From contig OX393577.1 in assembly GCA_947652605.1 (NCBI GenBank), forward strand, positions 31,685,466 to 31,749,465: a DNA stretch of 64,000 nt. The letters run 5' to 3'. This DNA comes from Elmis aenea (Eukaryota; Arthropoda; Insecta; Coleoptera; Elmidae). Of this stretch, positions 37,775-47,213 are shown piece by piece; positions within the stretch are counted from its first letter, which is position 1; every line of letters starts with the position of its first letter. The position numbers and the translations under genes were made by a program. The notes below the pieces were generated by a model that worked only from the letters and a program-made list of their open reading frames with translations, searched no databases and was not told the DNA's origin.

Positions 37775-38746
37775 CAGGGTGAGTCACGACAGACGCCACG
37801 GAGTTTTATGGCGAAACGGTATATATTTCCAAACTTCTGTCGCGATTAGATTATGTAAGTCAATAAGAGCTACATTTTAAAAATATTTTCAAACATACAG
37901 GGTGCTCCAAAAAAAGGCATATCAAAGTTATACTTTTTCTTATGGAATACCCTGTATATTTTTGGATTCCTCTTTAAATTTACTTCAAAAAGTGTATAAT
38001 GGTGCCTGTCCACGTGAGAGTAAACTACTCTCGATAGCAGCGTCGCCAAGGATACAGCCAATCGCGAGTTACTCTCAGGGGCTGTATCCTTGGCGACGCT
38101 GCTATCGAGAGTAGTTTACTCTCACGTGGACAGGCACCATAAGGTTTTCATGAAAATGCAGTACCTTCAAGAATTTTCAACATTTGGAAACTTTAAAAAG
38201 TCTGAATAAATTCGCTTGAAAATTAGATTGACAGTAGATTAATTAACACTTTGTACCACCTGCATTTTTAAAATATTATACAGGGCGTTTTTTACGCTTG
38301 GTCAAACTCGTGAAACTTTAAACATCGATAACTCAATTTTCTTAAATACAACACCCTATATTTTTTTACACAGACTAATACAAAATTTAATTATCTTTCG
38401 AAAACATTAAGGCTGTTTTTCACATTTTGTCATTTATCATTTAATAACAAAAACAAACGAAGATAGATAGAATTTATTAATAAATTTCAAATCTACACAA
38501 AAAAGTGTCCTTATAATGTTGAAAAATATTTTGAGTGTGATTTCAAATAAGCCAGTTAAAAGCAAAAATTGAAAACATTATATTTTTGTTTTTTATCAAT
38601 AGCGGAAAAACCAATAATTTTTTTTAAAGATTTTTCTTCGTATAATAGTTCGTAAATCATAGATCATTTTGACTCATTTAAGCAAACTCTGTATCTCTTA
38701 CCGTTTACGAGATCCCCATGCTGTTCACGATAACTGGGACACCCTG
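37775..38746. repeat. Cluster of TA-CAGGG-type ends
   Basis: Ends occur at 37775 (CAGGGTGAGTCACG), about 37900 (CAGGGTGCTCC), 37950, 38280 and 38370. At 38746, read on the - strand, the end is CAGGGTGTCCCAG with the ATGGGGATCTCGTAAACGG block. Several nested or abutting repeats appear to be overlaid. The 37930-38375 part is the inverse of the repeat at 23433-23760. Confidence 0.55.
38000..38139. mobile_element. Perfect hairpin MITE, 140 bp
   Basis: Arms 37999-38059 and 38080-38140 are 61-bp perfect reverse complements (61/61) around a 20-bp loop. Allowing for a TAA duplication on each side, the element is TGGTGCCTGTCC...GGACAGGCACCA. The same host repeat without this insertion at 23433-23760 shows the empty site. 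Perfect arms mean a recent insertion or ongoing conversion between the arms. Confidence 0.9.
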
Positions 38747-40642
38747 TATACACACGTCATGCATTTTTTTTTAACCAGTAAGTCGGTCCAAAATTTATTT
38801 TTTTCCGGTTTGCGGTTACCTTATGCGTAAATTTTTTCATTCCGGTTTTGGCTGGCTGAAATTTTAGGTTCGGTTCCTGCTTGAATAACAATTTAAATCA
38901 AGTTAAACATTAATACCTCATGCCAGTATACATTTTAGTTTAATGTTTTTACAAACTTTCTTATTCTTGTTTTTTAATTTTGGAATTGAAAATGATTACA
39001 AGAAAATTTAGGACATGCTTTGAAAATTGATTATGCTTATTAACAATAACAATTCAATAAAATTTAAAAAAACGTATAAATAAAATATAATTTATTAGGA
39101 TAAAATTACAAAAATATTAAAACACTAAACAATTGTCAATTTATAGCACAAGAAAACGAAATCACATAAATATTACTAGTAGACAAATTAATAATTCAAA
39201 TTAAAATCAAATTAAAAATCCAAATTCAATTTGCACTTTAGTATTTATTCAAAATTATTTTCTGAAATTTTCATCCTTTATCAGTTAGTACCAATTTTAT
39301 TTTTTATTTGACACTAAGCTGGGACAGCTAATACTATTTCCGTTAGATTTGTTAACTCGAGGAAAAAAACGCTTTTGTATTTTAACATTTTAGGATCTGA
39401 AAGTTATTCATTTGATTTACATACAATTTTGGATTGGAGAATGGTGAAACGAAAAAAATGACCTTTTTAACAGAAATTTACCGGTTTTATTTTCGTTCTA
39501 ATCGAAATTAACCGCTAATAAATTTTCGTTTCGGTTACGGTTGCGGTTTTTAAATTGTGCCTTTAATACCTACCTTAAACTGCAAATTTAGGTAAATATT
39601 GTTATAAAAGGAATAATTTTTGATAGTGAACCAATACACAGTACGATTAATAACATTAACATTCATTTAAAAAATGTCATATTACAAAATGTCTGTTACA
39701 AATATAATGTTTTAGCTGTGGACTCTGCTAAGCCCAAAATAATAAAAATGCATAAGGCAGTTTTTAAAATGTAAATTATCAAAACCTACATGTTACTATG
39801 AATGTTTGCATGTTTATGTTTAGATAATAGTTTTACTGAAAATTGCCTTATTTACAAAAACGTGGATTACGTGCATAATTTTTTAATGTTCCGTTTGTTG
39901 AAAACACGAGCAATTAATGGAAATTCAGTCTATATGAATATGAATACCTACCGATTTTCCCCATGTGATGTGCCAGAGAAATTTAATACTAAACATAATA
40001 GTTATTATTTTCGTAAGGAAGCATTACAACAAAACTAGTTTTTTTGTTCTTTCTATCGACTAGGATTAATTAATGTGATAATAGCTAGACCTCTTCTATT
40101 TCCCTTGAAACAAGTCAAGGTCAGCATTAAGCTATCATCAATTCTGCACGTAGCAACGTAATCAGTACGGCTATTTACACATTAATAACAAAAAAATAGA
40201 GTACGTCTTTATAAAATGGTAAATTAATATACAAAAGATAGATTATATAATACAAAACAATTATTGTTGCTACGAAAGTTGGTTTACGGGAATAACAATT
40301 TATTTTCAATAGTTAACAATTAAAAACCAATAAACCCAAATTTTTATGTGAAAATGTTACAACATCAATAAATAAAGCATACAGTTTTATAGTTATTTGT
40401 AATCCAATTTGTGAAATGAATCACCATATTAACCTTATGGTACTAAATTGTCCATTTACCGGTAGTTTAATCTTTCAACAATGAAATAATCATGACACTA
40501 GAATGTACTGAGATTAATCGTGTTGAAATAGAACGTGAACTTCGTGAACATCATTTGTTTTCACTCTGTAAACGTTTTAATTGTTTTTATAAGATTTTGT
40601 AGCATTCTACGCATAAAATATCAATAAAATAAGGCTTAATAA
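38747..40642. other. AT-rich tract with CGGTT-rich patches
   Basis: 38790-38870 and 39480-39560 hold facing CCGGTTT/TTTCGGTTACGG patches that look like ends of a decayed element of ~750 bp. A 78-codon frame at 39802-40038 has no recognisable domain. No host gene can be supported. Confidence 0.35.
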
Positions 40643-41261
40643 AGGTCCACACACAACGGCGCGATCTCGCTTAGGGCCGCGGGCGCGATCGCGATCACGA
40701 TTTTTGGTAACCATGTTACTTACTTACGTAACCAGGTTACTAATAATCGTGATCGCGATCGCGGCCGCCACCGCCACCGCTACCGCGCCGGTGTGAGCAG
40801 TGGCGGATCTTGATTTTGTGGGGCCCCAGGCGCAACCTGATCTGGAGGCCCCCTATTAAGATGGTTCACTAAAATGAACAATGCAGAAAAATCATAACGT
40901 TTTTTATTTTTAGAACCAACAAAAACATAAACACAAAAATCAAATACGGAAACAAAAAAATATTCTCAGGTACCAGAAAAAAAAATCTTATTCCCATTTA
41001 AAAGAAAAAATCCCATCTCAGGTAAAAAAATCACAGTAAAATTCTGAATCATACAGTACAGGTGGTCCAAATTCGATGGGACTACAATGGGTATCTCGCT
41101 TAATAGTCAAGATAGAGAAACGGTTAAATTACTAAAAATGTGCAGTTTTTTTAAAACAAACTCAGAACAGTTTTCAAAAATATTCTATCATTTCCGGTTT
41201 TTGAATTATTAATGAAAAACTGATTTTTTGTTATATTTATAATGTGTCATATCTCGGACAC

Positions 41262-41367
41262 GGTCAACTGGGCGACGGTCAACTGGGCGACGGTCAACTG
41301 GGCGACGGTCAACTGGGCGACGGTCAACTGGGCGACGTGCCAACTGGGCGACGGTCAACTGGGCGAC
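41262..41367 (+). repeat. Seven 15-bp units, left MULE terminus
   Basis: GGTCAACTGGGCGAC is repeated five times, followed by a 16-bp variant (GTGCCAACTGGGCGAC) and one more regular unit. This exactly mirrors the unit order of the right array, counted from the outside. Confidence 0.95.
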
Positions 41368-41646
41368 AGGAACTTAAAACTTTTTTGATTTCTCATCTTA
41401 GCACACGGTTTTACGGATTGTTTTCGTAAATATTGGTAAAAATATACTTACTTAATTTTGTAGAACTATATCATACATCAAAATTTGTAGAATAAATTAA
41501 GCAAGACATGTTACGAAACGTGGTCCGAAAATAATTTAAAAATTAAGAGGTATGATTACACAATATTCAAATAAAGAGAAAAATACAGTTTTTTTCATTC
41601 ATTTATTAATATTATTTTGTAACTAACAAACATATTAACACATAAA

Positions 41647-42080
41647 CAGGGTGTTTGAAATTTAAGTTTAAACATGGGAATCTCGCGTATAATAACATCT
41701 AGAGCAGAGGTCGCAAACTCAAATGTTGGTACGGGTCAGTTATTAAATGTATTGTATTTTTTCAAGTTTTTAGTTATTTTAGAACAGTAGTGGTAGCGAC
41801 GCGACGGAATGTATTCCACACTTGAAATCGCGGGCCGGATACAGAGCCTTCGCGGGCCGCATCCGGCCCGCGAGCCGCCAGTTTGCGACCCCTGATCTAG
41901 AGTTTAGGTTTAAATTTGATATAGTAACTTAATTTGGTGCTCATTAATAATCCGAAAAGAAATTTGAAATATCTCAAACGGCATCCAAGAAAATTAGGAA
42001 ATGCAATTTTTGAAGATGATCTATAAATCTATATCTATAGCACTTTTGGAACAAAATAATTCAAATGTTGCTTTTTTCAT
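41647..42080 (+). repeat. Fifth layer: TA-CAGGG family sequence inside the MULE
   Basis: It begins CAGGGTGTTTGAAATTTAAG with the ATGGGAATCTCGCGTATAAT block and continues with sequence seen at 781-1140 (inverted) and about 45260-45480. It is interrupted by a hAT MITE at 41705-41894. It is joined directly to the truncated transposase frame at about 42080. Confidence 0.75.
41705..41894. mobile_element. Sixth layer: hAT MITE
   Basis: 190 bp with ends CAGAGGTCGCAAACT and (inverted) CAGGGGTCGCAAACT, flanked by a perfect 8-bp duplication ATCTAGAG. A GC-rich inner stretch holds CGCGGGCCGCATCCGGCCC. This end sequence is widespread among animal hAT MITEs. Confidence 0.93.
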
Positions 42081-42083
42081 CTC

Positions 42084-42659
42084 GTGCAAAATCTTCGCAA
42101 GCATTTAGCTTCATGCAATCTTTTAACACGATATAATTCTGATGCGCAATTTGCTTTGGATTCAAAAATGATCACTTCACTTGCTTTCGTTCCAGAAGAA
42201 GATATTGTTTATGCCATTTATGAACTTGAGAATTATTTATCCAATGAATTTGAACCAATTTTAGAATGGTTCACGAACACATACATAGGTCGCCTAATAA
42301 ATAACAGAACCAGGGTTCCACCGACTTTTCCCTCCAACGTTTGGTCTGTGTACCAAAGAACAGTAAATGGAAGCGACAGAACAAATAATTTTGCAGAAGC
42401 CTGTCATCGAAAATTGCAATTGAACTTTGGCAGTAGCATAAGTCACCCAAATTTGTGGATTTTCATAAATGGGCTACGTAAAATTCAAAAAATTTATGAC
42501 GTAAACTATGAAAGGGCCGTGGCAGGCTTTGAACGCCCTCATAAACGTAGACGTTACAAAGAAGCTGACCGAAGGATTTTGGCTAAAGTTGTAAATTACG
42601 ATAGGGCTAATTTAATGGAATATTTACGGGGCATTGCGTATAATTATAATATGAATTAA
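42084..42659 (+). pseudogene. MULE transposase, C-terminal part
   Basis: The 191-codon open frame resembles the C-terminal third of MULE-type transposases of insects. It has the characteristic N-N-F-A-E-A-x-H-R block (DRTNNFAEACHRKLQL) followed by SHPNLWIFINGLRKIQK. It ends at a normal stop after a basic KRRRYKEADRRIL stretch. No stops interrupt it. Upstream it runs straight into repeat DNA, and the FLYWCH or other DNA-binding part and the catalytic aspartates and glutamate are missing. It has no true ATG start in the right place. Confidence 0.75.
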
Positions 42660-42980
42660 TAAATGAAAATTAGTTATTTTGTTTTAAATGTATAAGTACT
42701 TTGTTTTGATGTAAATATGTTTGTGGATTACCAAATAATCGTAATAAATGAATTAAAAAACTGTAATTCTTCTTTATTTACATATTGTGCAATCATACCT
42801 CTTCAGTTTTAAATTATTTTCGGACCACGTTTTTAATCATATCTTTCGTAAATGATTCTACAAATTTCGATGTACGATATAGTTCTACAAAATGAAGTAA
42901 GTATATTTAACCAATACTTACAAAAACAATCCGTGTAAAATCGTGTGCTAAGATGAGAGTTCAAAAATGTTTAAGTTCCT

Positions 42981-43092
42981 GTCGCCCAGTTGACCGTCGC
43001 CCAGTTGTCGCGTCGCCCAGTTGACCGTCGCCCAGTTGACCGTCGCCCAGTTGACCGTCGCCCAGTTGACCGTCGCCCAGTTGTCGCGTACC
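42981..43092 (-). repeat. Seven 15-bp units, right MULE terminus
   Basis: In inverted orientation the outermost unit is GGTACGCGACAACTGGGCGAC. It is followed by four regular units, a 16-bp variant GCGACAACTGGGCGAC and one regular unit. The count and the variant position (sixth) match the left array. Confidence 0.95.
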
Positions 43093-43896
43093 GTCATATC
43101 TCCCTTATTGTTTTAAATATCGAAAAAGTTTATAAAGATTATTTTTAGATATTTTTATGTAGATTTTGATAGTAGGTACTAAAAAAAAAATTTACGCTCT
43201 CCGTTAAAAAGGTATGACATAAACTCACCTTTTTTTAAATGGAAGCTATAGTTGGCTATGACCTATTTAAATTCCTTATTTTTTCCCTTTCCAAATATAT
43301 TAGGGTTGATGTTTTTATTTTCAATAATACGCAAGTTACAAAGGTTTTTAAAAAATTTTAAAGATGAGAAACAAAAAGCAGGTTGTGAAAACAAAGGAAA
43401 ATCGGAAAAGATAGAATATATTTGACAACAATTCTGAGTTTGTCCCAAAAAACTGCACATTTTTGGTACATTAACCGTTTCTCTATCTTGACTATTAAGC
43501 GAGATGCCCATGTAATCCCATCGAATTTGGACCACCCTGTACAGTACATCGGCTTGCAGTGCACTGTAATCAGATGCAAGCAGGGTTGCAAGTTTTGGCG
43601 ATTTGGAACCAAATTGGCTATCATTTTTGTTTAATTAAACATGTTTCTTTTTTTTAAATTGGCATCAATGGCTATTACACAATACCCACTATGAAAATAG
43701 GTTTTAGAAGATATTACAATTTGCCTACAATTATTATTTTATAATTCTCATATTAACAGACAATAAAAATTTAATTTTGGTTTTTGAGGATGACGAACCC
43801 AACGATTCTGAGGCCCCCTTTTTCCGAGGCCCGAGGCGCGCGCCTCATGCGCCTGTGCGGTAATCCGCCACTGGATGTGAGTTGACCCTAAACTAA

Positions 43897-44663
43897 AGGC
43901 TCCCTCAGAAAGACGCGTTTACACCATTGAATAAAAAGATAAAGGAAGGAGCATTTTAGCGATCTTAAGGCGTTAGCCTCTCAATATGGCGGATGCATGC
44001 TTCCGATTCTCAGTGGCGTATCTAAAACATTTTTAAATATGTATTGAATTATTCAATTTGAATAATGTAAATGTTTTGACTTGAGCCTGTTATTTACTTA
44101 TTTATTTCTTGTTTTGTGGTTGAGGGAATTAAAAAAACGACAGCATACATGAATATTTGCATTGTTTATTATGAGAGTTAAAATATATGCTGTACACAAA
44201 TGTACGCCACTGATAATGACATACCATTTTGACAGACCACATCAAATTTTCAATACATGATTACACTACAAAATATTAATGTCTACTTACCTATGAAACG
44301 TAATCTATTAATCTTCAACATTTTTGGACCTAGTAAGACTACAAGATCTGCAGCTAACCATTGTAGCACCCAAAACTCTAAATTTCTTGACTGTTTGACC
44401 TGTCAAAACCGGCCGCCATCAGAGGCCATTTATGTCGTCATTTCCGTCGCCGACAAACGCTGCAGTATAATAATTAAAGCTCCTTCCTTTATGTTTTTAT
44501 TCAATGGTTTACCCCGCTCGATACGATTCGGGATGACACAATCGGTATGGGAATTATCATTGCTAAACAGGAATATCGCGCTCATCGGTATACCGAACTT
44601 GGTGTGGGCGCTTCCATATACCGCAATGTTATTAAATCGTACCGCCTCTGTCTAAGGGAGCCT
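43897..44663. mobile_element. Harbinger-like element (AGGCTCCCT ends, TAA target)
   Basis: The ends AGGCTCCCTCAG and (inverted) AGGCTCCCTTAG are flanked by TAA on both sides. Subterminal ATTGAATAAAAA and GGAAGGAGC blocks are inverted between 43920 and 44510. It begins only 9 bp after the end of the nested stack. It contains a CAGTGGCGTA repeat at 44011-44212 and no transposase. Confidence 0.7.
44011..44212. repeat. Nested short element with CAGTGGCGTA ends
   Basis: The ends CAGTGGCGTATC and (inverted) CAGTGGCGTACA enclose 202 bp. No matching target duplication is left. The same ends are seen alone at 13524 and about 28490. Confidence 0.5.
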
Positions 44664-45084
44664 TAAGGCTCTCAATTTTAATTGGTTACGAAACTGGCTG
44701 ATTAAAACCAGGTACAAACATAGTAGTTAACATGATCATCAGAAATAATTAAAAAAATATGCAATCACATTTTCAATTACTTAATGCGCTGTTATCAGCT
44801 TTTCAATTTACATAATTTATTATTATTTGCAAATGTTTATTACAAAAATGATAATCTTGTTATTAACTTTAAGGTCAATTAATATTTTTTAAATGCAATT
44901 ATGATGTTGGTAAGACCAGAAGTAGTTTGATACTGCAATTAAAAACTATTTCAGTGTTAAGTTGTTAAGTAAAATACATAGGCATAAAACTCGCACAAAA
45001 AAAACATTTTCTGTGTTTCTAGTTTCTACTCATACTTTGATACTTAAAACAATTTGGGATTAATTTTTAGTTACAACAGAAAAG
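44664..45084. other. AT-rich tract, nothing recognised
   Basis: No gene or terminal repeat could be supported. Confidence 0.35.
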
Positions 45085-45697
45085 CGCACACGGGCGACGG
45101 CGAATGTGCGATGATCAACTGGGCGACGAACAACTGGGCGACGAACAACTGGCCGATAGCTAAGTGAGCGCCGAACAACTAACTGGGCGACAACTCACAA
45201 ATCAATAGATCAAATAAGTAATAAGTCATTTATTAGCATTATTTTGTAATCAACAAATTTATTTACACATGGCTTAAACAAACATGAAAATCTCGCTTAT
45301 TTATAATAGCTAGAGTATATATAGGTTTAAATTTGGCAAAAAAAAATTTGGTGGCTTAATTTGGTGCTCGTCAATAATTGAATAAGAAATTAAAAACATC
45401 TAAAAGGGTATACGAGAAAATAAGAAAATACAGGAAAATACGATTTTTGAAGCTTGTCTATAACGCATTTGGAGTATAAAATACAAATGTGTGAAAACAT
45501 GACCTAAACAACTTTATAAGCCAAATCAGATGGTAATCATTGATTTTTCCTAGGTCGATTCGTTTTCGTTTCATAAGTTGTGACAACCAACTTTATCTTT
45601 TCTTATGGTCGCAATTTCTGCTATTTACATAAACAAATAATTTTTTTTTCCGAATTCTTTGAATGTTTTGTTTTTGTCGCCCAGTTGTCGCGTACCG
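45085..45697. mobile_element. Second MULE copy, decayed
   Basis: The left end has four to five degenerate CAACTGGGCGAC units. The right end is a single GTCGCCCAGTTGTCGCGTACC-type terminus, identical to the outermost unit at 43072-43092. The interior (about 45260-45650) is the same TA-CAGGG family sequence found inside the first MULE. No transposase and no clear target duplication. Confidence 0.7.
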
Positions 45698-46468
45698 TCA
45701 CTCTAAATCTAGATTATTTTGTTTCATTCAACTTTTTTAATTCTAATTACTTCTATCAAATTAAAAAATAAACAATTATTTATTTTTGACAAAGTATAAG
45801 TGCAAGTAAATATTCATACTTGATAGTTAATAGATAGTTGTTACAATATCTACAAATTATTTCATTGTTATTATTATTATTATTTATTAATAAAGAAAAT
45901 ATGTTAAGTATTAAGTAATCACAAGATTCTTAATCCTTAATTATTAGAAATTATTTGCGCATAGCATTATTTTTTATGTAGTCAATTTTCAATATGATAT
46001 AATGACATAAACATTGTGTCACGACTTAAACAATTTTTTCAGAAATATTTAAATAATCAGATAATTAGGTTTCTTTCCTTGAATTCACGGATGATTTATA
46101 GAAATGCATACGTTACATTATTATTGGAAATAAGTGTAAAAATTGTTAGGTATTGCATGAATTGTCTATATAACCTTGACCGTTTGTTTTGCTTCACTTT
46201 CAAGTGTCCTCTTACTCAATCAACTGTTACATAAAACCTTTGACTATAATGTTTAATACAAAGAGGAAATAATAACAAACCAAATACAGATGTATACTTT
46301 AATTAAATACCTTCAATATAAGTTTACATGTTCATGTGCATTTTATTTTAAAGGTTTTAGCGGCCGTAATATTTAAGATTTTTCTTGATATCTTAAAACC
46401 CTACGAACAGACTATGACGAAAACGACGTTTCTGTGTGATCGCTGACCATCCTCAAAAGTTGAGTTCC
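45698..46468. other. AT-rich tract with TTA microsatellite
   Basis: A (TTA)n stretch lies near 45868-45892. Nothing else was recognised. Confidence 0.4.
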
Positions 46469-47151
46469 TAAAGCGGCCCCTACACCATCAATATTATTGT
46501 GCAATATTGCTCTTTGCACAATAATATTGGCCGTTTGTGGATCGTATTGAAAGGTTGCACAATATATTAAGTGAATTCAAAATTTTTAGATATTTATTGT
46601 GCAATATGAAATATATTGCATCGTCTGTGTGCAACATTGCTCAATATTGATTCAGTTTTAACCAAAACTTTGTAGAGCAAACATCGTGAAAAATGTCCAA
46701 GTTAAAGGAAGAGGAGAGAAAATTTATTTTAGAGTGTATTGAAGTTTATCATAGTTTACCAGCTCTGTGGGATGTTAAGTGCAAGGATTACAGCAATAGA
46801 ATTTTAAAAAAATGAACAATATGAGGAACCGTCTAATCGCAAAAAGTTTCGAAAATCACTTGGTTCACTTAATCTTAGTTCGTTTAATAAATTTTCATGA
46901 GTGTACTGCTTTCTTTACTAAAACCACTGCTTCATCCATCTGCGTCTTTTCCTCGATTTTTTTTTTCTTAAGCAAACAGCCAGTGCAATAGCCACACAAC
47001 TACTAGCTTCGGTATCCCTCAACATGTTAACTGCACAAAATTCAAACTTCAACTAAAAATTGGACAATAATATTGCACTGTTTGGAGTATCAAGAAAAAA
47101 TATTTTGCAATATATTGCCGCAATAATATTGATCATGTAGGGGCCGCTTTA
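46469..47151. mobile_element. Harbinger-like element with MADF gene remnant
   Basis: Terminal inverted repeats TAAAGCGGCCCCTAC are perfect for 15 bp, with inner inverted CAATATTATTGTGCAATA blocks. Inside, at 46693, is the start of a MADF-domain protein, the accessory DNA-binding protein often encoded by Harbinger elements. No DDE transposase remains and the target duplication is unclear. Confidence 0.7.
46693..46905 (+). pseudogene. MADF-domain protein remnant
   Basis: From the ATG at 46693, 40 codons read MSKLKEEERKFILECIEVYH then SLPALWDVKCKDYSNR. This matches the first half of a MADF (Myb/SANT-like) domain. After the stop at 46813-46815 a different frame stays open to about 46900 and resembles a basic tail. 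The second half of the domain seems deleted. Harbinger elements commonly encode such a protein as the partner of their transposase. Confidence 0.65.
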
Positions 47152-47213
47152 CAGACAGTCACTATTACAAACTAAACGCGGAAAACAATCCAATCATAAT
47201 AAAGGCATATATA

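Larger units (their letters stand above)
41256..43092. mobile_element. Fourth layer: Mutator-like element with tandem-repeat TIRs
   Basis: 1837 bp, flanked by a perfect 10-bp duplication GTCATATCTC (41246-41255 and 43093-43102), in the size range typical of MULEs. The terminal inverted repeats run ~310 bp (41256-~41565 and ~42785-43092). Each starts with seven tandem 15-bp units. Inside is a MULE transposase C-terminal frame (42084-42659). The N-terminal and catalytic DDE part has been replaced by a TA-CAGGG repeat carrying a hAT MITE, so this copy is non-autonomous. Confidence 0.9.
41059..43539. mobile_element. Third layer: TA-CAGGG foldback element
   Basis: Ends TA-CAGGTGGTCCAAATTCG and (inverted) TA-CAGGGTGGTCCAAATTCG. 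The arms match the stand-alone copy at 8799-9623 over several hundred bases, which gives the uninterrupted reference. A Mutator-like element is inserted in it at 41256-43092. Confidence 0.85.
40798..43873. mobile_element. Second layer: hAT-like element (CAGTGGCGGAT ends)
   Basis: The ends CAGTGGCGGATC and (inverted) CAGTGGCGGATT are flanked by GGTGTGAG and GATGTGAG, an 8-bp duplication with one mismatch. Next to the ends lie GGGGCCCCAGGCGC and GAGGCGCGCGCCTC. No transposase remains. The family resembles the element at 49896-51815. Confidence 0.8.
40643..43888. mobile_element. Outermost element of the nested stack (Harbinger-like)
   Basis: The termini AGGTCCACACACAACGGCG and (inverted) AGGGTCAACTCACACCGGCG are flanked by TAA on both sides. 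Without its insertions it would be a ~160-bp hairpin rich in CGCGATCGCG and GGTAACC palindromes (arms 40643-40710 and 40730-40797 plus 43874-43888). It contains five further layers of insertion. Confidence 0.75.

Noticed and set aside
41244..41429. Frame encoding a GDGQL repeat protein
   Set aside because: It is the translation of the 15-bp MULE terminal units, which have DNA-level inverted symmetry with the other end; no sign of protein selection.
41262..43092. CRISPR-like array (regular short repeats)
   Set aside because: The units are directly tandem without spacers, are inverted at the other end of a transposon, and the DNA is eukaryotic.
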